DNA of 64,000 bases from Symbiodinium natans (lineage: Eukaryota; Sar; Dinophyceae; Suessiales; Symbiodiniaceae), in the NCBI GenBank assembly GCA_905221605.1, contig CAJNDS010001335.1:1113938-1177937 (forward strand). Direction: 5' to 3'. The position numbers and the translations under genes are program-made. The notes below the pieces were generated by a model. That model saw only the letters and a list, made by a program, of their open reading frames with translations, searched no databases and was not told where the DNA came from. Shown piece after piece: positions 9,181-20,000 of this stretch (the first letter of the stretch is position 1; every line of letters starts with the position of its first letter).

Positions 9181-10286
9181 GTTTAGGGTTCAGGGTTTAG
9201 GGTTTAGGGTTCAGGGTTTAGGGTTTAGGGTTTAGGGTCCCATGAGACTCTTTTGACATAAGACTCTTTGGCGTTCGGAGTTCAGCTGTTTCTCGTAGGC
9301 TCCAGATGGTGAGAGATGCTTGGCTAAAGGTCTTACAGCTCGCCCAGCTGCTGTTTTTTTGCAGTAATGTTATATAATGATTTTTTTCAATTCCTATATT
9401 GCCCTTATAAGAAGGAGCATGTTTCAACTTTCTGGGTGGTTCTTAAGCAAGTAGTTGAGATGGCTAAAGTGCAACTCAGCGTGTAGGATTATTTTGGGTC
9501 GAGGATTGCAATGTCTGTTTCAGCCCTTTAACGCCATCGAGTTTAAGGACTCATGGACTCAGGACGTTCTAGAGTCTCACAGGGAATCTAAACCCCAAAC
9601 TCCATACCCCAAACCCTAAACCCTAAGCCCCAAACCCCAAACCCGAAACCCTATAGCCCTTCAATGAACCCAAAAATGGGATCACACGCCCCAGGCTACT
9701 TTCGTCCTTATCAAGTACAAGAACCTCGGGGGTTACCCTGCCCAAACTCTACACGCGGTTGACCCTTCTGTTACAGTCCAAAGCAACGTAGTAAACCCTA
9801 AAGCCTGATCCCTAAGCCCAGCCCCCCCCCGTTGTCTGCGGGGTCTCACCCGCGCCCACCCAGCCTGCTGTAACGGCGCCTCAGCCAGAGCCAGACCGAG
9901 CTGACCCCGCCCTGGGAGGCCACAATGCCCAGGATGCAAGGCCGCACCCAAGAGCTGCAAGAGATGCAGCAAAGTGCAGCTGCCCGCCGCAGTGCTCGAG
10001 CCCAGCCCAACGTCGCTTGAGGACTGGATCTTCCTGGAGCCTACAAGGAGGGGCACCCTTACTATACTAACTGTAGTTGAGGGGCTTATAACCTAAGTTA
10101 GGATCCTTATAACCCAATTTAGGGTCCTTAGAGCTCTACTTATGAACGGAGCCAGCTCTTGCCCAGCCTCCTCTTCGAGACAAGGCCCAGGTGCCTGCCC
10201 TCATAGCAAGGAATCCCAGCTAAACCCTAAACCCTAAGCCCTAAATCCTAAACCCTAAACCCTAAACCCTAAACCCCAACTTTCAG
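9181..10286. other. Repeats plus an ambiguous open region
   Basis: TTTAGGG units (9181-9238), then a stretch resembling other copies of a CCTTATAAGGAAG ... TTCTTAAGCAAGTAG repeat (9386-9460; compare 45650 and 63345). Between 9840 and 10060 several frames are open on both strands. One plus frame ends in TGA at 10018 with a helical Gln/Arg-rich peptide and could be a terminal exon, but the choice of frame is not supported. Confidence 0.4.
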
Positions 10287-10415
10287 GTTTCTGGGCCTCC
10301 TCATACAACTCAGCAAGGGGAAAGGGCCGCCTTTTTAGAAAGATGGCTGCTGGGCCACCTAATGACCTTGCGGTTCAACCGAATGCTTGGACGTCGACCC
10401 AACATCCTCAACCCT
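10287..10415 (+). CDS. Candidate internal exon, product unknown
   Basis: Forty-three codons open from ACTTTCAG to GTAGTT. The peptide is amphipathic with a hydrophobic/basic stretch (FLERWLLGHLMTLRFNRML). It is longer than most chance frames here and both ends look like splice sites. A CCCTAAA array ends just before it and a TTTAGGG array begins just after it, as around the ABCG exons. Confidence 0.4.
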
Positions 10416-11600
10416 GTAGTTGTCACGGGTTTAGGGTTTAGGGTGTAGGGTTTAGGGTTTAGGGTATAGGGTTTAGGGTTCAGGATTTAGGGTTTAGGAT
10501 TTAGGGTTTCGGGTTTAGGGTTTAGGAGTTAGGGTTTAGGGTTTAGGCTTTAGGGTTTAGACCCTCAACCCAACCCCAGGCGGCGGTCTCAGAACTTAGG
10601 GGGTACCTTTTTGGGGTCCTTATTTTAAGGGAATCCTCCTATCCTTAGTAGCTGAATGAGTACACTGTACACTTTTTGGGATACTATAACCCCCTATAGA
10701 ACTGAAAGTGTACACTTTTTTGGGGCTTATGAACTCAGCAACTAAGTATCTGGGGGTCTATATACTATTTTCGTGAGCCCCCAAGTTAGACCTTCAACCT
10801 AGACCCCGAGAAATCGCCGAGGAAGAAAGGCAAGACATTCCGAGCAGGGTGCATCGAACAACCCAGGATGGTGTTTGACCTGTGAGGCCGTGGCGGAGGG
10901 TTTCGGGCTCAAGGTTCAGGGTTTTTGAGTTTAGGGTTTAGGGTGTAGGGTTTAGGGTTTAGGGTCTTCATGGTTGGAGGATTCAGGGCTTAAGGGTTTA
11001 GGGTCCTATAATTGTTTAAGGATTTAGGCGTTAAGGGCTTCGGGTCTAAACAGGGTTCAGGAGGGGTCAAAACTCAGGGTGTTGAAGGGCGGGGCTTACG
11101 CGGGGGCCTCAAGTCAGGGTGCAAGGATTCCCATGCCCGCTGGTGATATGGAGTTTCCGAAAGCGCTACTACTTGCTTAAGGGCACCCAAAAAGTAAAAA
11201 ATGTTCGTCCTTAAATTAGGTTTTATTTATTTGTTTTTTTTGTGTTTTTTTTTCGGGGGGGGGGGGGCTTCTGAAGCAAATCGTAGATTTTGGGTTTCCT
11301 TTTGGGTTGCCTGGGTGCCCCGCTCGTAAGGACTCTACTTTTTGGTTGCAGATTGCGGACCCCTGTTTTGGGAAATGCAAACCCTAAACCCTAAACCCTA
11401 AACCCTAAACCCTAAACCATAGAGCCTTCCGGATTCAGCTGCTTTTTGAGGCTGGTTTTGTTGTAGCCCTAAAGACTAAACCCTAGACCCTACAGCGCAA
11501 ACAAGCTTATTTTTGGGAATTCAGGGCTTTGGGTGTAGGGCTCGAAGAAAACCCAAGCCCGAAACCCTATTCGCCCTAATCAAGGGCACCCAGTACTCAG
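10416..11600. other. Telomere-like units and dispersed repeats
   Basis: TTTAGGG-like block at 10430-10560; a GTGTACACTTTTTGGG repeat (10657-10745) shared with 29745-29800; degenerate TTTAGGG block 10915-11010; a T/G-rich stretch with G13 at 11256-11268; and a short CCCTAAA array 11380-11418. No gene recognised. Confidence 0.55.
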
Positions 11601-11820
11601 GGGTTCCCCTACTAACCCCCTCTAACCCCCCCCCCCCCTCCCTAGGTTCCCCCCTCAAATAACCTGAATTAGGCTTAATTATCCCTAAATAGCCTAACCC
11701 CCTCTATACTACCCCCCCCCCCCCCTAGATCCCCCCTTATCTAACCTTAATTCGGCTTAATTATCCCCTAAATAGCCTTAATTATGGGGAGAACCAGAGG
11801 GGGGGAAGTAGGGGAACCCA
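11601..11820. repeat. Fold-back repeat with internal tandem duplication
   Basis: Ends GGGTTCCCCTACT and AGTAGGGGAACCC are perfect inverted repeats. Inside, a 75-80 base unit (poly-C, CCCTAG, then CTTAATTATCCCTAAATAGCC) occurs twice in tandem. Non-coding and MITE-like. Confidence 0.75.
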
Positions 11821-11878
11821 TGAAGTGTTGAGGGTTTAGGATTTAGGGTTTCGGGTTTAGCTCTAAACATCTGCCTCA

Positions 11879-11883
11879 GGAGG
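11879..11883. repeat. Target-site duplication, left copy (GGAGG)
   Basis: Five bases next to the 5' LTR match 21413-21417 exactly. A 5-bp duplication is normal for Ty1/copia integrases. Confidence 0.85.
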
Positions 11884-12006
11884 TGTTTAGATTTGTAGGT
11901 GTCACACAACATGTTTCACAATGAGTGAGCATACACATACGACATTGGCTCAAGCCGTCAAAAGTGATTGCACCTGCAGTGTTAGTTCTGCCTTAAACTC
12001 CGTTCA
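11884..12006 (+). repeat. 5' LTR
   Basis: 123 bp, starts TGTTTAG, ends CGTTCA, identical to 21290-21412. It includes TTGGCTCAAG at 11945-11954, the last ten bases of the dinoflagellate spliced leader. No TATA-like box is visible, as expected in dinoflagellates. Confidence 0.95.
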
Positions 12007-12018
12007 TGGTAGCGGAGC
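12007..12018 (+). promoter_or_regulatory. Primer binding site, initiator-tRNA-Met-like
   Basis: TGGTAGCGGAGC follows the LTR with no gap and would pair with a tRNA 3' end ...CUCCGCUACCA. This implies an acceptor stem starting AGCGGAG; an A1:U72 pair is typical of eukaryotic initiator tRNA-Met, the usual copia primer. Confidence 0.75.
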
Positions 12019-12029
12019 TGTCGGTTTGA

Positions 12030-12248
12030 ATGGACAGCAGACGCGACCTTGCTGACGAAAGTGCTGAAAGTGACAACGAAGGTTTTGCTGTGGTGCAAGC
12101 TCCCGCTGTGCACCGCTGGGAACGCTTGATCCGTTTACTCTATCGGATTAGGCGACTGCAAAGGATTTGGGGCCTCCTGGGCCAGCATCTCCAGACTTTC
12201 GTCCAAAGCAGCGAGTTCCGCCGTCGGCTGGCTAATCGTTTGCGATGA
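12030..12248 (+). CDS. Small leader ORF upstream of gag
   Basis: Encodes 72 residues starting MDSRRDLADESAESD: an acidic N-terminus followed by a basic, leucine/arginine-rich amphipathic C-terminus. Its stop overlaps the gag start (ATGA at 12245-12248), a layout that can allow termination-reinitiation. Function unknown; it may be an accessory or leader peptide, or gag may really begin by another route. Confidence 0.45.
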   Translation: MDSRRDLADESAESDNEGFAVVQAPAVHRWERLIRLLYRIRRLQRIWGLLGQHLQTFVQSSEFRRRLANRLR

Positions 12249-12757
12249 GCAGCCAGGAACAGCAACAGGCGCAAGTGACTGCAGCGCAAGTGATGCAGGA
12301 GCTTGTGAATCTGAGAAACGAACTCACAAGGCAACGCGAAGAGAATGATCGGCTAAGGGCCGAGCAAAGCACAGCACTTGAGCGAGTGCGGCAAGAGAGT
12401 GCAGCTCAAGTTGCGGAAGTGCGAGCACAAGCGCATACGGCAGTGCAGCAGGCGACGGCTCAGATGGGCACAATGCCACAGTTGGTGAGCGACATGGTCA
12501 AGTCGAACAAGGAACTGGTTGAGGCCATGGCAAAGAAAGGAGGACCAAACGAGAAGCTTTGTTTGGTCGACACAAAGGGCCTGGGAAAGCCGACGACCTT
12601 CTCAGGTGAGAGTGAACAGTTCCTACCATGGAGGCATCGAATGTCGAGCTACGTTTGTTCGATCCACCATGATCTGCAAGAAGTTCTAGAGTGGCTCGAA
12701 GAGAGGGAGAAGCCATTCTCCTCGGAGGAGTTGGACACAGCCTTTGGAGAAAAGGCG
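12245..12757 (+). pseudogene. Gag N-terminal part (truncated by inversion)
   Basis: Begins MSSQEQQQAQVTAAQ and runs through a coiled-coil-like region rich in Gln/Glu/Arg, then a conserved-looking FSGESEQFLPWRHRM segment typical of the start of copia Gag capsid domains. The gag reading is lost near 12755, where the downstream sequence is gag in reverse orientation. The frame stays open to 12817, but the last 20 codons are antisense gag. Confidence 0.8.
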
Positions 12758-13330
12758 TTGGCACGACCTTGCTTGCTCCTTTTCCTTTGCCTTTCTCCAC
12801 ATACGACAGGTCCATAGGATCATCCTTGCTCGCCGCACTGGCTGCGGCTGCAGAAATCACCTTCAGACTCTTTCCTGTCTTGTACTCGATGAAGCGAGTC
12901 ACCTCGTCGAGCACGTCGTCGTACGTGGAGAACCGGCTCTGGTTCAACTGGATGTGAGACTCCAGCTCCTGTGGCAACATTGCCTCCAGTGCTGCCATCT
13001 TTATCTCATCAGCCAGGGTCGTTCGTCGCCCTGTGCTGTCCTTGCGCTTCTCGTAAGTGCGCACAGCGTCGGCCCATTCTTCGATGGCCTGAGGGAGATT
13101 CTCCAGCTTCTGCTTCTGGGGCGATATAATCGCTCTCAACATCGTGCGCTTCCTGCTTGCAGTCGCAGGATCGTATCGCCTCGTAAGGCGTCTCCATGCC
13201 TCGAACCCGTTGTTCTGGCAATTGCACACGATCGTAAATGGTTCCTTCGAGGTAACCATTTGGAGCGCGTTCGCGAGCTCCCTCGACTTTTCTTGCAGTC
13301 TGGGAACTCGATCCTGTAAGCTTGGCATAC
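12758..13330 (-). pseudogene. Inverted central part of gag
   Basis: On the minus strand the frame reads a Gag capsid-like sequence: RVPRLQEKSRELANALQM, then GFEAWRRLTRRYDPATA, a charged helical region and DPMDLSYVEKGKGKG just before where a zinc knuckle should follow. In element order this segment belongs between the gag N-terminus (ending about 12757) and the zinc knuckle at 13693. It has therefore been flipped in place. GFEAWRRL..RYDP is a hallmark of copia/UBN2-type Gag. Confidence 0.85.
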
Positions 13331-13680
13331 TTTGTAGATGGGGGGTTATAGGGTTGAGGGTATATCTGTCCCTTTTCCAGTTTAAGAGGTTCATGTTTTG
13401 GAACATGGGCTTCGTTTTCAAGCGGATAGGGTTTAGGGTTTATATAGGGTTCAGCGTTTAAAGGGTTTAGGGACTAGGTGCATAGTCACTTCTCTAACTT
13501 TGGGACTAACTTTGGGACACCCCAGGTGTCGCTGGGTCCTTCTTGGAAAAATTCTAAACCCTAAACCCTAAACCCTAAACCCTGAAACCTGAACCGCAAA
13601 CCCTAAACCCTAAACCCTAAACCCTAAACCCTAAACCCTAAACCCTAAACCCTAAACCCTAAACCCTAAACCCTAAACGG
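13331..13680. repeat. Telomere-like filler inside the retrotransposon
   Basis: About 350 bp not belonging to the element: TTTAGGG-like units (13425-13475), a fragment of fold-back family M4 (AGTCACTTCTCTAA, 13486-13499), then about 17 CCCTAAA units (13556-13678). It lies exactly at the end of the inverted gag segment and abuts the zinc knuckle, so inversion and insertion were probably one event or are one assembly fault. Confidence 0.85.
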
Positions 13681-13681
13681 C

Positions 13682-16505
13682 GGAGCCACAACTGCGGCAG
13701 GAGCGGACACTATGCCCGCGACTGCTGGAGCAATGGAGGCAAAGGTTCGCAGCAGCAACGGGGCTCACCCAAAGGTCCAGGGCAACAAGGAGGAAAACCA
13801 AGCAGCAAAGGAGGAAGAGGGAGCCCCAAAGGAGGAAAGGACAAAGGAAAAGGTAAGAAAGGAAAAGGCAAAAAGGGAAAAGGCAAGAAAGGTGGCAAGA
13901 ACAAGAAACACGTAGGAAACATAGAAGAAGGAGGAGAGAACACAGGAGAAGGAAACCAGGACGAGAACTGGCAGGAAGGAGAAGAGGATGAAGGCTGGGA
14001 AGACGGAGACTGGGGAGAAACCTGGGAGGACGGTTGGGAGGAAGCAGAAACAAACAACCTCTACGTGGGAGCGTTAGAAAGAGAGAGCCCGAAGAGAGAG
14101 AAAGAGAAGAAGAAGAAAGAGTCGAAGCCAGACCCCGGCAGTCGTGGCTCAAGTAGGGAAGAGGGCTCCGGCCCGACCGTGCTTGGGGCCATGGCGCCAA
14201 AGAACCCGAAAAGGAAGGTTCCTCCAAAGGAGGAAAAAGACGAGGATGAAAAGGAGCTGGAAGCTCTGGAAGAGCAAATGGACAGAGCAAGGGGTCAGTT
14301 CCAAGACCTGAAGGAAAAGGTGGAACTTGCGAGGAGACGTCGCCAGGAAAGACTTCTTCAGGAAGCGGAAGAGCTGGCAGAAGCCAGGAGACGTTCCCGC
14401 GGCGAGGTGCCAGGGCAGTCCAGCTTCGGAGCGTTTTCGTCTTCGTCGCGAGGACCTCCGGAGAGAGTGCGCGAGCCAAAGGCCGGAAAGAAAGAGGAGA
14501 AGAAGGAGGTGAGGTCTAAGGCTTTGGACACGGCACCCTGGAAGCGCGTTTCGCGCTACCGGGAGCCACCAGTGCCTGAGCCCAAGACCCCTCCAAAGGC
14601 GAAGCAAGAGAGGCCGAGAACACCGCCGAAGTCACCACCGCCTTCCAGGACCAAAAGTCCGCTTCTCAAGCCGAAGGTAGAGCCAAAGAGAACAGAACCA
14701 AAGTCACCACCTTCGAAGCCAAAGGTAGAGCCGAAGAGAACAGAACCAAAGTCACCACCTTCGAAGCCTCCACCTAGAAGTGAAGAAGTGCAGCCAAGAA
14801 GCGAAGAGGTGGAGAGACAACTTGCTACCACAGCGCCGAAGTGGGGAGCCTCAAGGAGCCAAAGACCTGTGGCGAAGGCAAAGCCAAAGCTTCTAAGGAG
14901 TCCGGCGTCTTGGGCAGGAATGCGCTTCAGGGAACGTGTGGCCCACCAAGATGCCATACGAGACAAGAAGCCCAGAGGCACCGTCGGGGAGTCCTTACTG
15001 AAGAAGCAAGGCGAGGCCTGCTCCACCTGCGTGTCGAGGCGACTGAAGTTCAGGAGCAAAGCGTCCCTTCTGCTGAAGAAGAGGATGAAAGAGTACAAGG
15101 CAGCAGCTGCAAAAGCAGCGGGCTCCCACTACGCCAGGAAAGTTTTCGAAAGAGAAAAGCTTGTGAGGGCCGACAGGCCCAGCAAGGCTGAACTGAGGAG
15201 CGCAAAGGTCGCCGAGAAGGTGAAGCAAAGGGAGGAAGAAGCCGCTGGTGAAGAAGAAGAAGAAGACAAGTTTTCCTTGGAGCCGGAGAGCTCCGAGGAC
15301 GAAAGCGACTTCGAGGATGACCCTCCAAGCGAGGGGCCCGAGGAACCCAAGAAGGAAGAAAAGAAGAAGCCACCAAAGCAGGAAGAAGGAACCGAAAAAG
15401 CAACCGCGATCACGGCAAGCACCTCGAGCAGCATGCAGAGGATGCTAGCGTCGGGTCTTATGGAGACCAACCGTGCGAACCTCGCGGTCTTGGACCAGAG
15501 GATCGCGACAAAGAGAGAGAAGCTCGAGGGACGCGGCAGTGACCCAGAGCTGGAAGCCGAGATCGCGAGCCTGGAAGACGAGCGGAAGCGCCTGAAAGAG
15601 GAGCGTGAGCGCCTCAGGGCGCAGCAAGCGGGCGTGAAGAAAAAGGAACCCGAACACCGCAGAGACCAGTCGGTGCACGACGTGCGCTACAAACGCCAAG
15701 TGGAAAAGGGAGACAGCCACTGGAAGGCTTGGCGTGCGGAAAAGGGACGAAGGAGAGCGCAAGAGCACAGACGCAGCGGTGTGGGCGAAAGAGCAAAGGA
15801 GAGGATCGAGGCCGACAAGAAGTGGCACGCCCGGCACGACGTGAAAGTGAAAAGGGGCGACTTCCGCGATAACCAGAAGGAAGAGGTCGACGGCATCGAC
15901 ACAGAGGTTATCCACAGCGATGGGACGGAGGCCAAGCCCGAGCGGCGAAAGGACTACCGCCCCCTCACGAAAGCCGAAAGGACGAGCCACCGCGTGGATG
16001 CCGACGACGAGGAGGAGCTCTACCGGAAGGAGCTCGAAAAGCAGGAAAGGCCGAAGGCGACCGGGCGCTACTCGGCGGACCCGTCGATTGCGGCCGAGCA
16101 GAAGAAGAAGAGGAACCAAAAGAGAAACCAAAGGCGCAACAAGCTGAAGAGGAAGCTTGGGTCGACCTGGGATCCAGAGCACAAAGGAAAGAAGAAGGTC
16201 AAGAAAAGCGAAGACGACGACGAAGAGACTGTGCACTGTGAAGACTACGACGACCGCCGTGACCCAAGAGGAGAAGACCCGGAGGACCCGGGCGAAGGAG
16301 GCGTGCACCAATCGGTGCACAGCTTCGAGACCGTGGATGCTGCCAGCCTGGGCGCTTCGCCAGGCGTGGCTAGCGTCGAGGTCAACTTTGACACGGGAGC
16401 GGCCGTGACCGTTCTGCCTGAGAAGTACGTGACGCAGCCAAAGGACAACGGCGTCCGCTACAAGACGGCGTCAGGTGAGGCGCTGAAAGACCAAGGAAAA
16501 GCCGA
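13682..16505 (+). CDS. Gag C-terminus and protease, with long charged linker
   Basis: One open frame without its own start. It begins with most of a CCHC zinc knuckle (C-GRSG-H-YARD-C, 13693-13725; the first Cys position is Ser, possibly altered at the junction), followed by glycine/lysine repeats. A Lys/Glu/Arg-rich region then extends to about 16380 with a 13-residue direct repeat (KVEPKRTEPKSPPSKP, near 14670 and 14720) and several predicted coiled coils. The aspartic protease motif DTGAAVTVLP starts at 16390. The first ATG in frame is 14065, but translation presumably came from gag. A frame change near 16505 interrupts the protease. Confidence 0.82.
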
Positions 16506-16834
16506 GGTCACCCGGCACTTTGTCGGGAGGCCGTGGGGCCACGATCGCCGGCCGAGGCGCCGGGGTCCACCGCATACTCCTGTCAGGAGCACAGGCGTGC
16601 AAGACGCATTTTGCGTTTCTGCACGGAACAGGAGGCTTGCTGGTCCCAAAAGGAACTGCTTTCGCTAAGGAGGCCGACGAGGCGTTGCGCCAGTTGGCTT
16701 GGAAGCACAAGGGTGTCGGAACCAAGATGCAAGTGAAGAACGGCATCTACGTGTTTCCTCTGCAAGACGAGAAGAAAGGAGTGAAGGGCGGAAGCAAGGG
16801 CCAAGACGGCCTGGGTTTCACGGGGCGTCCGTAG
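16506..16834 (+). CDS. Protease C-terminal part, shifted frame
   Basis: Reading +1 relative to the upstream frame, the translation continues in copia style (AGRGAGVHRILLSGAQACK, then HGTGGLLVPKGTA) and ends at TAG 16832. The previous frame reads unrelated Arg/Pro residues here. So a 1-base shift lies near 16505, and a compensating shift near 16800 returns to the first frame (VDGVRPNGLSVSPLDEEAE). Confidence 0.6.
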
Positions 16835-16957
16835 ACGGTGTAAGGCCCAACGGGCTTAGCGTTTCACCCCTAGACGAAGAGGCTGAGATGGTTGAGGAAG
16901 CGGCCAAAAGGAAAGCCGCCGGGAAGGCAACGCTCAAGGTGTTAGCCAAGGAAGACA

Positions 16958-16967
<10 letters not shown>

Positions 16968-17013
<46 letters not shown>
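16968..17013 (+). repeat. (AG)n microsatellite within the pol frame
   Basis: About 23 AG dinucleotides encode Arg-Glu repeats and separate the linker before integrase from a Gln-rich stretch (17097-17117). The integrase frame lies in a third frame after it, so repeat-length change is the likely cause of the shift. Confidence 0.85.
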
Positions 17014-17019
<6 letters not shown>

Positions 17020-17066
17020 AGAAAGAGAGGAAAACGACACAACAAGGAGCAAGCGCAAGCATACAA

Positions 17067-20000
17067 GTGCCAGCAGCAGCGCCAGCAGCACAACAGCAAC
17101 AACAGCAGCAGCAGCCAAGCGAGGAAAAAGGAGGCACTGAAGACGACCGCTTTGCCGAGGAGCCGGAGGCTCCAGGCGAAGAACAACAGAGGGCGATAGT
17201 GCCGAAGAGCCCAGACCAGCCAACGGCTGACCAGATCGCACAGCACGAAGCCTCGGGGCACGCGGTGCACCGTTCCTGGTGCGTCCACTGCCAGAGAGCA
17301 CGAAAGATGGTGAATCCACATTACCGGATTCGGAGAGCCGAACTTGAGACATCTTTGCCGACGCTACACATGGACTACTTCTTCCTGGGCAAAGAAAAGC
17401 AGGAAGACGACGTGATGCCGCACCTGGTGGTTCGGTGCGACAAAACGCAGCGCACTTGGGCAACTTCGTTGCCCGAGAAAGGCACGCATGCGTACAACGT
17501 CACGTGGTTGGCCAGCGTGATACGCGAGGCCGGATGGAAGAGGATGTGTTTATTCTCAGATAATGAACACGCCCTCCGTGCGCTCAAACTCAAGGCCTCC
17601 GAAGAAGTCCAAAATGTAGTGTTCGACTTGAGAGAGAGTCCTACAAGTACGGAGCACGAGAATGCGCCATCGAACGGCATAGCCGAGGCCGCAGTGAGAG
17701 AGGTGAAGCGAATGGTCCGAGCTATCCTGTCGGAGCTGGAGACAAAGCTTAAGATCGAGGTGGGCGTGGACCACCCGATTCTCGCCTGGATCGCGAGGCA
17801 TGCAGCGTTCTTGATGACACGTTTTCGCATTGGCGAAGACGGGAAGTCAGCTTACGAAAGGACGCTGGGCCGACCGTGGAGGCGACCTACCATTGTCTTT
17901 GGCGAACAGGTGATGTTCAAGCCAGTTGGTTCGAGACACAAGCGAGGAAGCCTAGATGCAAGAGTTTGCATGGGACGTTACGTCGGAACTGCGTCGAGGA
18001 ACGCAGACTTGCTGATCATGACGTCCGAGGGTATATCCCGGGGCCACTCCTTGCACAGGAGGCCCGAGGATGAGAAATGGCCTGTTGAAGGTTTCGACGT
18101 GCTACGCGGATTGCCTTGGAGGATGTCCGGTCCACAAGAGCGAGCGTCGCCCAACCGAGTCGGTATGCCCGCTCTCGAAGGCGAACAACCCGCGCCACAA
18201 CACCGAGACTTCAAGGCACGCAACCTGTACGTCATGAAGTCCGACATTGAGCTGTACGGCTACACGCCTCAGTGTCCGGGATGCGATGCGCAGCTGATGG
18301 GTCTCCCGCAGCGAGCGCACAATGACGAGTGCAGGATGAGAGTGCAGAGAAGACTGCAAGAAACTGACGAGGGAAAAGAAAGAGTGAAAAGGGCCCAAGA
18401 GCGAGTTGAAAAGGACTACGGAAAGCGGGTCAAAAGAGACCAACCCGCGCTGGAAGGAAGACCTGCCCCCGACGCAATGGATGTTGCAGCAGAGGAAGCG
18501 GCAGGCGCACCTTTGTCCAGACCAATGGCGGTCGAGGACCGCGCCGAGCCGAAACAGCGGAAGCGCGCAGCATCCAAGGACGTCGAGGACCTTTACCAGG
18601 AAGAGCCCAGCACGAGGGCTACCGATGGTCCAGATGTCGAGGTCATTGGAGTACACGTGCAAGGGGGAGCAAGTGGCTCTGCAGGACCCGGCCTGGACCA
18701 CTCACACCAACAAGCACGAGCAGATGCAGAAATGTACGACACAGCAACGGCGAATCCGCCACCAGCCAACGAGGAAGTGCGAATGAACCTGATTACGCGG
18801 ATGTTCGAACAAAAGGGGCTCAAGTGCAGCCCGACCGAAGCGAAGGCCATAAACTCTATGGTTCTACAGTTGGGAGGTAATGGCAATTCAGCTGTGCCCT
18901 GGAGCATGGTGAATGAAGGCATTATCTTGCCAATGGACCAAGAGCCGCCGATGTTCGCTCAGGCTGAGCATTTGCGTTTCTTCGAAAAGCTGGAACAAGT
19001 GAAGCCAAAGCTTCTGGTGGGCAAGCTGCCCACTGGACCCTTCCAGTCAGTACAACGTGCTTTCGACATGACCAACAAGATTGGAGTCGAGACCAAACGC
19101 GGAAATTTGAGGAAGGCCCGATCTCAACTGGGGCTTTGCTTTGAGGCCTTCGAGGCACAGAAGGAAGCCGGAAACTACTTCCTCTATGAGTGCCCAAGGG
19201 GAACTAAGTCCTGGGAGCATGAACTTGCTCAAAGGATGGGTTCGTACTTGGTTGAAGGCCCAATGTGCAAGTGGAAAGTTGACGAAAGTGGAAAAATGAT
19301 TGCAGGCCAATCCGGCAAGAAGCGAACCCGCTGGATTACTAATTCGGCGACGGTTGCAACAGCGCTGGAAAAGCTATGCAAGGGCAATGCGAAGGTGTGG
19401 AACCGAACGCTAAGCTTCAAGGAGGGGATCGTGACGGCCAAGGCCGAGTATCCTCCGAAGCTTGAAAGAGCACTACTGGCAGGAGTGCGAGCACAACTGG
19501 TTCTGGATGGAGAAATGAAGGAGGTGGGCCATGTGGGTGGACCTGACCCACACGAGGAGCCACCGCTCGAAGAGTATCTCCATGACACCTTACCCAAGGC
19601 TGGGCAGCTTCACGTAAGCGAGCCCGTCATAGACGCAAACACAGGGGCACAACTTGATGCCAAAAAGGTTGCGGAAGCAAGAGCGTCAGAACTTGCCTGG
19701 GTGAAAAAGCAAGGTGTGTACGAGAAAGTCGAAGAGAGCGTGTGTTGGGACGAAACAGGTCGTCCGCCCATAACCTTGAAGTGGGTAGACCGCAACAAAG
19801 GGGATGATGTTCGGGAAAACTACCGCAGTCGTTTGGTAGTCCGCGAGGTCAAGTCACAGGGACAAGCGGCGTTGATACCAGACTACGCGCTGTTTTCCTC
19901 AATGCCACCTCTGGAAGGATTGAAGATCCTATGCAGTCTGCTGACGACACTCAAGAGGTCAAAGAGCGGAAAGAAGCTCACGCTGAAGCTGACAGACATA

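Noticed and set aside
12744-13461. Plus-strand frames of 88-191 codons inside the element
   Set aside because: They are the antisense of the inverted gag segment, which has the clear Gag motifs on minus.
14149-16834. Long minus-strand frames opposite gag-pol
   Set aside because: Shadows of the Lys/Glu-rich frame; protease, integrase and RT motifs lie on plus.
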